A DNA stretch of 64,000 nucleotides from Amblyornis subalaris (lineage: Eukaryota; Chordata; Aves; Passeriformes; Ptilonorhynchidae), in NCBI GenBank assembly GCA_018881555.1, contig JACAXG010000032.1:12837-76836 (forward strand). Reading direction: 5' to 3'. This document shows, piece after piece, positions 20,698 to 35,600 of the stretch. A program made the position numbers and the translations under genes. Position 1 is the first letter of the stretch. The number at the start of each line of letters is the position of its first letter. The notes beneath the pieces were generated by a model. That model was given only the letters and a program-made list of their open reading frames with translations, did no database searches and was not told the DNA's origin.

Positions 20698-23600
20698 CTG
20701 CAAAACAAAACACAGTGGTTTAGACAAGGACAGACAGCCTGGGACATGTTGGCACTGCCAAGTAAGGACAGTTACACCTGTGCTGGTGGCCCAGGTGGCT
20801 CTGACTGGCCTTGCAGCCNTGGCACGACCTGGATTACAGCAATACCAGCAACCACAGGCTCCCCCTGTTTGGGACACAGCCAGGATGTGTCAGCTTGAGC
20901 AGCCAATTGTGCCCCAAGGTAGTGATTTACTCACACAAATGGAGGGGCTTAGTGCTTCTCCTGGATCATGAGGACACATCCGGAACACAACACATCCACA
21001 GGCTCCTGACATGAATCCCAGCTCCCTCCCTCTTGTGGTCATGAGGCCCTAAACTAAGACCCAAGTGTCACCATCTTCTCTGAACGATGTTTGGATACAA
21101 ATATTGGGCAATTGAAAATTAAATTATATTTTCAGCAATGCATTTTGCAAGATAAAGTCATAACTGAAATGGTGATGTCTATAAAATGACAGCCAGAGAA
21201 CCTTTGAAGAAACACAGCTCCAAGGTGGTGAAGAGTACATGAATAATGGATCAACTGTGCCATGATCTCATTAAGCTCAAAACAAACCTCAGTTAATGGG
21301 TTTTAGAATTGGTGAAACATTCAATAATGGTTTTAGAAATAGACAATTGTGCTGCTGGCATTATGCTACAATTGACTTACTGCAGTTCCTTTGCATTAGA
21401 AGATTAAAAACCATCTATGGATACATGGAGAGACAAATGGATTGATGGATATCAGGACAGACAGACTCTGAGAGTGAGAACGCAGGCAAAACCTTGTTTG
21501 TACTTCAGAAAGGGAGGTCTGTGGTCACATACCTGTCTTCCCACATAAGTTGTTAAAGGTTCTTGAAAATGGGTAGCTCATAGCAAGCATTGGTGTCACC
21601 AGGATCAGGGAGGATGACTGTAAGAGAGAAAATTGCTTTTTGTCAGAAGCCTAGAACTTTCTTCATAGCCTAATTTTAGGGATTAAAAAAANGTTCCAAT
21701 AAGATGTTTTTCAGTAGTACAAACAAGCAATCCAGAGAAGGCCAAGTTAGATGTTTGTGAGGTAATGAGTTCACACATTTGCATGTTTATGGTGGTGATT
21801 AAGGAGATCAACTTCAAAAGAAATTACAGGGCACAAAGTGCCTGACTCTAACTGTTGGCCAGGGAAGNTGGCTTAGGCTCCAGAGTCTGTCATAATAGGC
21901 AGTAGAGGGCTTTGGTCCCTTATCTGGGGCAATATAGCCATTAAAATAGCCAGAAGAGCTAAGGTTTATGTGAATGGGGATCGTTCTTGATAGCCAACAG
22001 CCCGAGATAATCCGAGGCAAATTTATTTTGACACACTAGAGGGCATTGGAACACAACTCTTTGCAGTCCAGATGCGAAGGAAGGAAGGAACTTTTTGCTG
22101 CTAAACAGAAGTTTCTTTTTCAGTTCTGGAGTGTTTTCAGAATTTAATGGGATTCCTTCAAAGATGTGTTAAAAAAAGGTGGAGAAAACACATCGTTTTC
22201 TGTTCAATCNTTCTTCATTCATTAGTTGTACCATAGTGGGGGAAATTAGGCAGTGTTGTGTATTGACACCTACATTAGATGGTAGTAGAGGAAGAAGGTA
22301 AATGAACCACATATAAAAAGTTTTATCAAAGACTTTGATATTGCTTTATTTGCTCATNCTCAGACCTCAACAGGCTGGAGAAATGGAATGACAGGAATCT
22401 TATGAAGTTCAGCACAGGGAAATGCCAAGTCCTCCTGTCTCTGGGGAGGAACAAACCCAATGCCAGGACATGCTGGAGACTGTCTGACTGGAACAGAGTA
22501 AAGACAGAGCCAGACTTCTCTCCTTGGTGCGCAGTGAAAGGACAAGAGGCGTTGAGAACAAACAGAAATACAGGAAATCCCACTTCAGAGGAAACTTTTT
22601 CACGGTGAGGGTGGTCAAACCCAGGAAAAGGCTGCACAGAGAGATTGTGGTGTCTACATCCTTGGAGCTACTCAAACNCCAACCGGACACAGCTCTGAGC
22701 TCTAGCTGACCATGCTCTGATGGGAGTGTGGTGATGATCTCTGAGGGTACTTTCCAACTTCAGCAATTCCTGTGAAAGCTAGAGTGATTTGATCCAATGC
22801 TGCTCTTCTGAACTGACAGTTCAACCTGAATGAACTCCTTAATTCATTTGAGCCTATGTTCTCATCTTCTTAATTATCCTTGCTTTTAAGTCGGCTTCCT
22901 AGTTCTTTAGCAATACCTGTACAGGCTCTTCTGAATAAACCCTGTTCAGATATCAATACAAAATCAAGCTTTATTGTCATATAAGGATGATGCCAGCACC
23001 ATTGGCAGCTCAGGGAGGGGGGTGAGATGGGTGTTGGAACCAGATGATCTTTAAGGTCCCTTCCAACCCAAACCATTCTAAGATTCTTACACATCCTGGC
23101 ATTTTTTGGTAAGGCGTTATAAATGCAGAAGTGTAAGTTGAAAGAATAATTCCCCAAGAAGACCCCTTTGCATTTCTCTCAGGTTGTGAATAAATAATAG
23201 TGCCAGAGAAATTTTCTGTTTGCTAACTAAAAGTTCCAGTTACATTTTATGGTTTATTTCTTGTGGAACTTAAAGCAAATGTCCACTAATCTCCTTCTCA
23301 TTTTTTACCAATTATAGTCGAAATAAAGAACTTTGAAAAAGGGGATATAATCATATTTATGTTGTTAGTGTCCTCTCTGACTCGTTCTAATAAATAATCC
23401 AGAACATAAAGTGCATAAAGTGCATGTTAGACTGTTCAGCAGTAACTGAAATACATCTTAGGTCGAGGTTCTAACCTTTGATTGCTGCGAACTCCATTTG
23501 GATGACNAATTCCTCTTCAACAGGGCTTCTTGTATCTATTTGTTAAAAAAATTAATCAGTCAGTAAATATAGGAATTCTGTTCAAATTCCAACAGTACTT

Positions 23601-26600
23601 TGATGTAATGTAAGAAATAGTTTGATTCCTTACCTTCTTATCCCAGAGGGTCCCAAACACCAAAATGAATAATCCCTAGGAGACAGATAATTACATGCAG
23701 TTTGATGACACCAACCTTTAATTGCAATATCTCATAATTATCTCCAACATTGTCCATGATACTGTTTAAACTCTGAACTCTTTGATAGAGGGCACTTTTC
23801 TAACTGCATACCACATAGTGGACTGCTGATTTGCAGTTCTCCAGGCCTGGCCTATTTAAATTCTGTGCCTATCTGGTCTACAAAGTGACACACGTTTGAT
23901 AGCACTAAATGTATTTGGAAGGAGGAACATTTGTGTACGGAAGACATGTCCTGCCTGTGCTCTCCAGGCAAACTAGCAGGTTCCCAAGAAAAAGGTCAGT
24001 GAGTCTGGTTTGAAGGACACAGTTTTGATGCCATTCTTGAGAATGGCAGTTTTAAAGAATTTTCTTTAAAGAGAGAGCATGGGCATAACTATTTTGTCCT
24101 TAAGAAATCTCATTGAATGGGGATCCTACAAGCCACCTAAATATGTTGCAAAAATCATACTGACTGAAACCTCTCAATCATGTGTATTTTTGTCAGTTCC
24201 TGTCTTTGTTATTAGTACTTCTCAGCTGGTCTTGGTCTTTTATGTTGTTTGTACTTGAATCCACAAGAGCAAAACATGATGCCTCCAGGTGCACTGCAAA
24301 TGAGATGAGGGATGTTCAGGTTTGCCCCCCTGAACATAATAGGGCTGTTTTCCTGANCTTCAGCAGTGAAATTCATCCCAAAACTACTGGCAAAGTTGGG
24401 AGTTATCTTCAAGGTCAGCATTATCTACAAGGCACATCTGTTAAGGCAGCTGAGAATATGAAATACTGCNGAATTCCTGGAATGGGTTTCCCAAAGCAGC
24501 CTTTTGGAATAAGAATATGTAGGGTAAATCTGAGCTTTTTCCCGCTGTTTTTATGCTGTGCCAGGCACAGCACTGCAATAATGTCTCTATGTTAAACCAC
24601 TGTAGAGGAAACAAAAATATGTGCAACTCACCTGCAAAGCGTTGAGCAGGGAAAAGAGGATGTGGAAAGCTCGATGGCTGTTTTTGATCATGGTGGCAAG
24701 GCCGAAACCCCAGGTGAGGCCTAAGAGTGGTGTCAGGATGGCCACACTTTTGCCAATTTGAAACAGAGATTTCCTCTCCTGACTGCTTGACCTATCCCCA
24801 ATAGTTGGCCTCAGTATTTTTATTATAACAACTGCGGCGATGAACAAGTTNGTGGCCACGATGATCAAGGCAGGTATGACGAAGGCCAGGAGAGCTTTGC
24901 TGTCCTTCCAGTTGAGCCAGCAGTCATCCTTTCTGGTGTAATTGTTCCTTGGCAGCGTGACAGCGATGGTGGTGACTGCAATGACAAAGGGGCACACGTA
25001 TCCCAGGCAGAACGCCACCGCCTTCTGAGCAGTCTTACTTGTGTTGTGTAAGATGAACACCAGTCTGTAGAAAAGGATGAGGCCCAGGCTCAGCATCCAG
25101 AAAAAGACACAGAGGTAGAACAAATGGATGAAGAAGGTGGCCATGACACAGATGCCTCTGCTCAGCTGCTGGTTTTGGTCACTGATGGAGGCAGTGACGA
25201 TGAACCAGACATCAGCGATCAGGAGGGACGTGGCTATGTTGAGAATACAGACGTGGCGCATGTAGGAGGTGGTGTTGTTTGTCACGTACTTCCAGACCAA
25301 GGATTCAATTATAATGCAGACCACCAAGCTCACGACTGAAATGGCCAGGCAAACATAGGAAATATAATCTTCAAAGATTAACTCGGAGGATCTGTCAGGT
25401 GACATCAGAATGGAGAATGATGTCAAGTGATTGCAGGAGCAAATGACATAATCTCCTGACTCTGTGGGTGTGCAGCCACGAGTATCCCAGTCTCCCCTAT
25501 GATTGTTGAGTGTGAAGTTCCAAAAGACACACTTGGGCGTCTTCAGAGACAAGTCTTTCTTTGCAAATGTCATATTAACATCAAACTTCTGGCTTCTGTT
25601 GCTGCTCAGGGTTGTTGTTATCAATAAACCGTTCACNTATTCAGACTCATTCTGGGGCAAAATATGTCCAAGTTTTGAGTACATCACACTGACAACGGTT
25701 GAATTTTGCGTTAGAGCCTGAATTTCAGTTTCACTGATGAGCACATTGACTGTGAGGTTTTCTGTACTGCGGAAGTCTTTGTTGTAATCTGTGTTGTTAT
25801 TTTCCCTGACAACTATCCCTTGCAGCTGAATGGTGCTTGCAGAGACGGAAGGAATGGTGTTATTAACTGGTTGGAGGCGCAGGGAAAAATTTTCTACTGA
25901 CTGCAGTAACAAAGAACTTGTTCGAGTCTTCTCTTTATTCAGGTCTTCCCAAGCTTCAGTTGTGGAATCATCAACAATTAAGTCCACTGTGGATAGGAAA
26001 TTCTGGAACAACAACAGAATAATGCAGTTACTGAAATCCCATACAATTAATTGTTGTCTGTGATGGTAATTTATGCATGGTCCTAGAAGTGCCTTCTGAA
26101 AAAGCCCAGCATTTTCTTATTTTGCTCAGTCCATGTGAAATCTTCAGTTGTTAACCCTCTGCATGCTCTGTTTGCAAGTTAAGGTTTCCAAAAGAGGAGC
26201 TCTGTGACTATATTTTTTACATATTACTTAGTATTTTTTAATCTCTAGCCTTCTTCCCCTTCTTTCTCAGTCTTTGTGCTATCTTTGATTTCTTGGTCTC
26301 TCTCATGTAGGGCCAACTACAAGCCATCAAGTTTCTTTGCACTTTTCTGCTCAGAAGAGCAGTGCTTTTCCTCTGGACTTCACAATCAAGGTTTCCAACT
26401 ATTTCTAAGGTTTCTTTTTTTATTCATTTGTTGTAACATCCAAATTATTTTCCTTGCTTGAGCATGGTTCCTGGAGTTCGTGGGTGCCTAGAACATTTCT
26501 AGTTGCTAAGCTTACAGCAGCCTCCTTTCAGGCACAGGCTCCTTGTCCTCATCATTTTGAGTCTTCATAAATTCCTCTGTATCTTTGCTGTCATTTAATC

Positions 26601-29600
26601 TCATTCCCTTAACACTTCCCTGTTCCTGATCCTAACTAACTGTGAAACTTCTTCAGGGAGAGCATAATTCTCTGCGACAAAAGGGGCCAAAGGGCTTGAT
26701 AGGTGTAGATAAGAGTTAAAATAAAACCTTACCTGAATCGTGAGCTCCTCTGCCTCTACTGGGATAGAGGAGACCATATCCAGGATGGTAACGATTGCAC
26801 CTAGGTTTGCTGGAGAGCTGTTTATTGTGTTCAGCTCCTTTCCTGTCTGTTCCTTAAGCTCTGCAAGGTAGGTGGGTAGGTTTGCTTTTGCCTCGGGGCT
26901 GTTGACCAAGGACTGGAACAGAAGATAACAGCACATCTCATGTGGGAAATTCCCCTCTCAAACCTCACTGAGAGAAAGGTGACTCTGGATGGTTCGTGGG
27001 AGTGAAGAGCACTGTGCAAGGATACCAAGGCTGAAAACCAAGGGCTGGCACCCATCTGCCAAGTGTAGTGGCCAAGGGGGTGGGCACTGTAAACAGGGCC
27101 TGGGGATGAGGTTGGGCAGTGGCCTGAAGTTGTTCCTATGGCTTCACTGTTTGTGTGCTCTGTAGCTTGCTCTGGGCTTGTGCCTGAGCACGGCTCAGGG
27201 AACGCTCCAGGCCAGTGACTGCTCCTTATGGATGCCATGGACAAGGTCACCTTGCCTGGGAGACAGAGCGTTCATGTGTATGGACATCATCCATGCAGTG
27301 CCTCAGGCCCTCTGGGCCGTGGGAGGGGACCTTGGCTCTTTCGCTGGCTGGTGTAGATAGAGCCAAACATTCTTTATATCTTTTAAAAGAAACTTTTAAT
27401 GCTTCACATATTTTTAGATTATGATAAGCAAAAATCATGCAACCAAAATCTTTGTTCTTTCTTCCCCCTGTACCTCCCCACCCCAACCTTTATAAAACCC
27501 ATGAGTGTTACCTCAGCACTACTCAGCAAGTCGTTTACTGGTCCAGACAGGCAGTCATTCCTTGCAACCTTCCATGAGCTGTTGATGCACTTGTAAGTTG
27601 TATTGCCTCGGGTAAAACCTTTTGGGTTATTTAACTCACAGCATGGCTTTATTAAGGTGGCCCTTTCTGCTCCAATGCCTAATTTGTCTGAGCAGGAAAC
27701 TTTCTCACCTGTACAGAGAAGAGACAGAGGTAGAAAATAAGAAGAAGGGAGATTAATAAATTACCCCCACAAAACTTGTGACCAGTTCAAAGATCTTTAA
27801 ATTAGGATTTCAGCTTGCTGTCTTCATTATGACCTTTCAGGATGTATATGTCTCACATTCCCAATTTTTATGAATCATGAAATGAAAAAGGAAATCTAAT
27901 AAAGCTCCAGTTTTTGACTACTGAATCAAACCAACAAATCTATACCCAAAGATTTAGATTTATCTGTTAGATTACAGGGTTAGACAGAAGTGGAGTGGGA
28001 TTATATTGACCATTAAGTGAGCAATAATTCATACAAAGTTTATTCTGCTAAGGNTCTCAACACTGCTGTAGCAATAACAGGAAATTCATTAAGACCTTGA
28101 TAGTGAGACCTCAACACCTTTTTGATGAACACTGAGTGTTGCTAATTGGCTTTGATTGGCTTAGTCATATCAGTAAGTATCTGCTNATTAAAGTAATTAA
28201 AGTGTCTGCATATTTATTGCCTAAGAGAGTGAAATCTGGCAGATATACTGATTAAACTTTAGCTACCACTGCTGTGGAGAAAAAAATTCTTCATTATGGG
28301 GATGTCCAACATTTCTTTCTTTCCAATCTAGAATAAAAGAGCTGAAATATCCAAACTCTTGTCAGAACTAAACACCAAAGCTGGATTTACCAATGCTGAA
28401 TTCTAATTACCAAACATTCCCTGCAGAGCCGACTGGAAGTTGGGTCTGCCCTGGTCTCTGCAGCACCTCATGGAGGTTGCCCTTCTTGTGTTCAGAGTGG
28501 AAATGCTCTCCCACAGGCTGCCCTCCTGAGCCAGATGACTTCTTCCTGGGGCACCACAATCTTTGATCCTTGCTAAATTGTTGTTGCAAGCTAGGAGCTG
28601 CATGACCACATTTCAACACAGGGGATGAAGCTTGGTGGTGCAGCCTGCACCAGAAGGAAATAGAGACAGTAGATGGCTAAACTATGACTGCTTTGGAACA
28701 TACTGGGACCACTCTCAAATACAGCAAAGACAAAACCTCTTGTCTATTTATTTTTTTAAATGATATAAAAACTGATATTTTCCTCTGTGTGTAAAAATTT
28801 CCCATCAGAAAAGGGGACAAAAATTCTTGGCTAACAAAACCTGTTCCTGTTAGATGTCACTGGTGATGAATTTGTGGCATCTGATTTAATGGAGATATTG
28901 GGATGTCCTATTTAACAGCTATAAATAGCAACTTTTTCTTACCAGGTACCAGGCGCAGCCTTATATGTTCACTGTCGACTCCCTGCCCAATGCGGTTGAT
29001 AAACCTGCAAAATGCCACGAACTCTTTCTCTTTGCTACATTCTTTTTCCGTATGATTGTACATGTAGCACAACAAATTTCCTTTTCTCTTTTTCCCTGTG
29101 TGGATGGATTAAGACAGGTTAACACAGATTTGGGGTCAGTCAACTAAAACCAGCAGAAAGCTTCAGCAAAACTTTCTTTTCTGTGGGTACTAGAAAAGAA
29201 ACAACTTTCCTTTGTGAAAAAGCTCCCTCTCTGTATGCTGATCTCTGTCTCTTACTCCCCCCTTCATAAATCTGGCAGCTGCTGCATNAGCAATACCTTT
29301 TCACTTACTGGTATATGGGCAAATCCTCCCCAAACCCTCTTAATTGTGCAGGAACTGAAATTTGCTTTGGGAATAATTTTGGAGAATACTCTTCCTGCCT
29401 CTACCACAGGTGATTCATTTAGGCTGGGATACTGTTTTGCTGTTCTTATATGGTTCTTTTGAACTCAGGATCTGTGCCACATTCCCANTGCTTTTCAGAA
29501 TGCCTGTGCCTGAGGTGGGGTCCCTGGCTGCAGTCTCTTCCAACAAGATCTTTGCATTTCTCTTAGTTACCAAAGGACTGCTCAGTCTCCCTCTGCTTTA

Positions 29601-32600
29601 CTCCTCAGCCTGTTGTTTTTGCACTCCTGCATGTTTTTGAGTTATTTTTGGTAGATCATCTTGTTTTTTTTCAAATTAACTGTTTTCTAACTCACTTGAA
29701 AACTTGTAGTATATAAAAACCAACTCACATGAAAACTCATAGTATACAAAATGTATCAGGGAAATTGCAGAATTTTCGTAAATTTGAAGATGCAGAAGCT
29801 TAGGCTTTTGTGCTGTTAAATACATGCCTCCTGTATCCTCAAATAAAATGAAATAGTTTTTTGTATTGCATTCTTAATGTGTTACTCAACATTTTTTGTG
29901 AATTAGTAGATTTTCTTAAGTAGNGTTTTCTCAATAATTGGTTCAAAAAAGTGGCAGAGTGGAAGGTTAAAGTAAATAAAAGGATTTCAGCTATTTCTAA
30001 TCTGAACAAGGGTAAGGATGCCCACTTCTCCCTGCCTGCAAGTCAAACCAAACATTGGGTTTACCTATCATGTATTTATCACTACAGCAGTGACTTCAGT
30101 TCAGTATTAATCCCAGCCACGCTCCCCAGGCATGCTAACCATCCTAAAAAAACTCCATTTCCCTTTTTTTACACCCTCAGGGCTACTTCTGGGTTGTCAT
30201 AAAAGCAGTAAATATGACTTGTTTACACAGATTTAACTGAAAACAAAAAAAAACAGAGACTGGGTGGTGACATAAAGTGAAACTAATGATTCTGCACATT
30301 TATTGTGTCTTACCAACTTGAAATTCATTTTGTTGAACCACAAATGTAACAGTGTAATCTCTCACAGTCCTTGCACTTATGCAGCACTCGAGGGCGTGTG
30401 GCTCTCCGCACTGTATCGATGTCGCTATGGGGTCTGTCAGGATGTTCTCCTTCAGGGGTAAGGAAACCACCTCGATGGTCANATTGGCAGAACTCTCCAA
30501 GTATTTCTGGGAGAATGTGCAGATGTAGGTGCCTAAAAGAAGTCATATAAAAACATGTCTCAGTCGACAGAAGCGCTCCTCAGCTTTTGCATGGTCATGG
30601 ATGCTGCACAAGTACAGTGCTGTTGGCAACATCATGCCTTGCTGTCCTCTGACACTTGTAATTTTAATGGTGGGGNTTTTTTTATTTACTGTGGCCAGGC
30701 TTCACAGTGATTTGCAGGGCTAGGGANGCTGTAAATGATCTGGTACAGAGATTTCATTGCCTGTGTAGCCAATAAGACCGTATTCGCTCACCTCTCCAGT
30801 CCTGTGAGGCAGACTTCACTGTGAGCACAGATGTGGCCGGGAATTTGCTATTTTTGATGCACATATCACAGTCTACCGTTTTTGTGCCATTTCCAGACTG
30901 GATTTTCCAACTGATGCTGTCATAATTGCTCACATCACTTTCGCACGTCACGTTGAATGGGTATCCCTCGGAAACTGCTGAGTTTGTGCTTGGNGATATG
31001 GTTACATTGGCTGAGACAACACAAGAGAAGAGTCACATTAGTGTGGGTCACTTCTAGACATTTGCAAATGCTGTGTGCCACAGAGGCCATCTATGCCCTG
31101 AAGAGCTGTTGGTCTGTCACAAGTCCCTGGCCCTCACCTTTCCGCAGGTACGTGACTCTGGTGCTCCGAGCGCGCCTGGCTCCGTGTCCAGTCTCCAGCT
31201 CACACGTGTATGTGGTCACTGCACCTGACTCCTCAGCTGGGCAAAGTGACTCATTGATGTTGAGCAAGTATTCAGTGCAGTTTCCACTCAAGATGGACAT
31301 TCCTAGAGGGAAATAAGCATTCTTTGAAGGGCTATGGATGTCCAAAAATACCTCTGGAAAGCACAAGCAATTACTCCAGCTAAGGAGACCCTTGTGGGTT
31401 TGTACGTAATTGACAGCATGGCACTTTTAACTCGTCATTGCTGAAGTTCATTCACATCTTTTACTCTGGCAGCACTCACAGAGTGGCATCACTCAGCACT
31501 GTGCTGAGATTTCTCCTGCCAAAACCTGACAGAAAGCAACAACATTGCTTGGAAACTTCAGGGTCAGCCAAAATGAAAAGTATTCTGGTTTAGCCTAACC
31601 TAATTATCTGCGATATTTAGGATGAGTAAAGGTCAGCAAAACAGGAGTAAACACTGCAGATTTTAATGTCGTCTAATTTTGAAATAAAAATCTGGAGGTA
31701 CTTGAGAGTAATTAAAATCTAAATTTGAAGATTGCTGGCTTAGCTGTAAGCACTAAAGCTGTCCCATGCTGCAGCTGACAGTGCATCTGACATGAGAGCA
31801 GAGTAGAGCTCCTGAGGAAAGCCTGGCCACAGGGAATCAGGGGCACAACAGGCCATTGCAGTAGGTCAGGATCCCCTCTCCCTGCAAGCACTGCTGCACA
31901 CCAGTACCTGTTCTCTGTCCTCTGTGGAAGTGACTGTGTGCATGAGCTTTGAAGCTGTCCTGGTTTCTGCAAAATTTTGCTGTGCTGCTTTCTGCTTAAT
32001 TTCATTTAGAGCAAATAGCTAACAAAAAACAGTTAACTCATACCCATAAAATATTAAGAGGGCAATAGACTGTTTAGGGCAACGATTCATAGACATTTAT
32101 GAGCATATCTGTTCATGTTACTTTGTAACTCTTTGTAGCACATTTACTTGGTGCTTTATTAATTTTTCATATTAAAAGTAAAGCCTTATGGGATGCCTCT
32201 GACTCAACTGGTATGTGATGTACCACAGCTACAGGTGGAGAGGGAAATGGTGCTCATATTTAGCTGTACTGCAGCTGTTTCACAGTGCAGCACCTGCACC
32301 TCTTGGCTGCCAAATCTCAGAATGTGGTACATGAAAGATCTTGGTACTCCAAGGGTGATTCTGGAGATAGTAGAGACTGATGCACTCGTCCTTGCTCTCA
32401 AAATTAGAGCATGCAGAAATAAGCTTTTTGGAAGCAGCTGTTTCCATCCAGGATGGCACAGTTTAAGGTGTCAGTGTCTGGAGATGCCCAGAACCCCACA
32501 ACACATACAGAGTCTAATCTTCTCCCTGCCACACACACCTTTGGAGCATACCCTGTATTCATCCTAGAACTTTGGGGAGCCAGTTAGGGGGACACCTTTG

Positions 32601-35600
32601 AGCAATGAACAAACCTAGCAGGTGAAAGACAACCTTTTGTTAATCTTACCTGTAATGTTGATTGTTCCATTTACTTTCCAGGAAAACTTCAGCGATGTCA
32701 AGCGTTTGTCAGTGCAACAGGACAGCGCAAAGCCATTCGTTTGCACCTCAGGACTGTTACATGTGACATCGAAGTCCTCGAAGAAGTTTGAGGTGACATG
32801 TAGCGGAAAGACAGATATTGTTTCTGCGGCTATGTGTATCTCCGTGTGAGATGGACTGCTTGTTGTGAAAAGGCACCTATAGGGACCTGTAAAGCGTAAA
32901 CAACAGTTTTTCTGGGTTTGCCTCTACATTTGGAATTAGGAGCTACTTCCATGTCTCGTTTTCACATTTCCCTGCTCTGCAGTGGCTCTGGTACTTGCTG
33001 ATCAATAGGTACCCTCAGGTCACCCGCAGAACGCTTTCTGCAGACTCCCGGTGCAGAATGTGTCCAGATTAGGATTCAGTGTTGATGGGTACTTGAGAAG
33101 AGATCAGTGTTCTTGGACTGAAATACTTAAAATCTGGCTGAGTAGGTGCTTCTGGGATCTGTATATTGCCCATAGTCCTCCTGGCAGCAGTGTGTCTGGG
33201 TAAGAATGTAGACTGACTGTGCAAAAGGTTCCTACGCAGAGTGGGCGACAGAGGGGTGCCCAGGGTGGACTCCACCAGCACTGACCTCAGAGTGTAGGCT
33301 CTTAGGCTGCTCAGAAGGTATTGCAAAAGACAGCAGAGTATTTATCACAGAATCACAGAATATGCTGAGCTGGAAGGAACCTATCAAGATCATTGAGCCC
33401 AAACCTTGGCCCCGCACAGGACACACCAAGGGTCACACCATGTGCCCAAGAGCATTGTCCAAATGCTTCTTGAACTCAGTCAGGCTTGGTGCTGTGACCA
33501 CTGCCCTGGGGAGCCTGTTCCAGTTCCCAATCACCCTCTAGGTGAAAATTTTTTTCCTGATATCCAAACTAAACCTCCCCCGACTCAGCCTCATACCATC
33601 TCCTTGAGTCCTGTCACTGGACACCAGCGAGAACGGATCTGTACCTGCCTTTCTGCTTCCCCTCATGAGGAAGCTGTAGACCACAATGACGTCTCCCCTC
33701 AGTCTCCTTAAGGCTGAACAGACCAAGTGACCTCAGCTGCTTCTCATACAGCTTCTCCTCAAGGCCTTTCATCCCTCTCTGCTTCCTTTGGATGCTATCC
33801 AATAGCTTGTTGCCTTTTTTGTATTTTGGTCCCCAGAACTCCCCCAGGACTCGAGGTGAGGCCTCCCCAGCCCAGAGCAGAGTGGGACAATCCCCTGTCC
33901 GGCCTGGCTGGCGATGCTGTGCCTGATGCCCCCCACGACATGGTTGGCCCTTCTGGCTGCCAGGGTACTGCTGACTCGTATTCAACTTGCCATCAACCAG
34001 GACCTTCAGGTCCCTTTCTCTTTACCAGCCACTCTCTCAGGCACGAGTTCCCTGGATGCAGCCAGGCTTGGTTTTGAGATTGCTAAGCAGAGCTCCAAAC
34101 TTCCCTACATATTTTAAGCATGTGAGTTTCCCTTCCCCACTGGGATACCAAGTGAGCAGGCCACTGGAGATAGGAGTGGACACACCAAGGTTCAGGGCAT
34201 CCTTCGTCCAAAGAATTTTGGACCCACGATTCCTATCTTCCATATNTGTGCCCAAATACCTGGCCACAGGCTACCCTTTTTGAATGTAGAATTCAGGGTC
34301 CAAAGAGATGAACTGAGTGGGAGCTTGAGTCCAAGCTCTGATAATACATAATAACTCCCCTGTTTGCTCCGCCCAGAAAAATGCCGCCAGTGTACCTGTT
34401 TCTGACTTTCAAAAATCCCTAAACATGCAAATCTGTAGCTCTGAGCTCTGATTAGTTAGGTTACGTGTGCGAAGGGGGCAAGGGCATTAAGGGCAGATTT
34501 AACCACAGCCTCCAGTTACCACACCAAAAGCATGGGAAGGCCTCACAGGCACTTAGTCACCACCATTGCCCCTGGTACGATAGCGAAGCCTGGCACTTAG
34601 AACACCCACTCATGTATAGTCACCCCAGTCAGTTCACATCTTACTGGTGATGCCAGTCAGGATGCAGGTCATTCACGAAAACAACAGGAACATTATGAGC
34701 GACAGTGTAATTTTCACATTTCCTCTAGGAAAACGCCACCACTGCATTTATCTTTGCTTTTTTTAGAACTTGCCACACGAGAGATTTACATCTGCTGTTT
34801 CGACAATAGAAAATCATACCAGAATCCTTCGTCGTGGAGTTGGTAATTTTAAGAATCGATCTTCTGGTTTCTAAGACTGTCTCTATGGAATGCCGGGAGC
34901 TGGTTGAGATGATCTCGTCGAGGTGGTACCAGGTTGCATTGGCAAATGTTGAATTTATCTCACAAGTCAGTGTTACTGTGTCCCCTTCGAAAATGTTCAA
35001 GGGTTTCACGGTGAATTTTGTCTCATCTGGGAAGACAGAGAGCAACATTCTGCATTACTGTCACTCCATCTCGTGTCTTTCTGTTGTCTTTCATCTTATG
35101 GGGGTCCCAGGTGCTTCACAACTAACCTGCACCCAGCATCAGCTGCAGGGTATGACCTCTGATACAAGCCATGGGATTTTCCCTCAACATATTCATTTAA
35201 TGTCTTTCTCAGCCAAAAATTCCAGAAGGATTTATGCAGAGAGCTAGAAATATTATTATCACCCCCACTACTTTCTAATTAGATAAACTGGGAGGAGAAG
35301 CAACCAGGTTGAAGTAATCCTCTGAGACAGACAGTCCAGCACTCAGTGCACTGAGAGCACAGCACCTCCAGGGCACTGGATCAGGCAACTGAATTGTAAT
35401 ACATTGGCCAGCAGCAGCATGGAAAATCTGCCAAGGAAGCCAAGGGGAATGTGTTGTCATGTAAATTGCAAGAGTTTTTTGTTTTGCTTTAAAGAGCAGG
35501 AAGTGCTGGCAGCCTGACATTCTAAGAGCTGTCTCAGTTCTGGAGGTGAATTAAGGGTGTTCAATATCTCCCCCCTGGACAGACCACATCAGGGATTATT

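Larger units (their letters stand above)
21618..24631 (-). other. ADGRF5: ADGRF5 introns near the 3' end
   Basis: Introns 21618-23475, 23536-23633 and 23676-24631. Two CR1 pieces lie in the first. Nothing else is recognised. Confidence 0.6.
26003..30313 (-). other. ADGRF5: ADGRF5 introns in the GAIN-linker region
   Basis: Introns 26003-26732, 26913-27511, 27709-28942 and 29096-30313. No recognisable repeat or additional exon. Confidence 0.6.
31303..34819 (-). other. ADGRF5: ADGRF5 introns between Ig exons
   Basis: Introns 31303-32649 and 32887-34819. The second holds a long CR1 copy. Nothing else is recognised. Confidence 0.6.

Noticed and set aside
33406..34283. Several overlapping open frames on both strands
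   Set aside because: They lie in or beside a minus-strand CR1 copy and match no protein I recognise.
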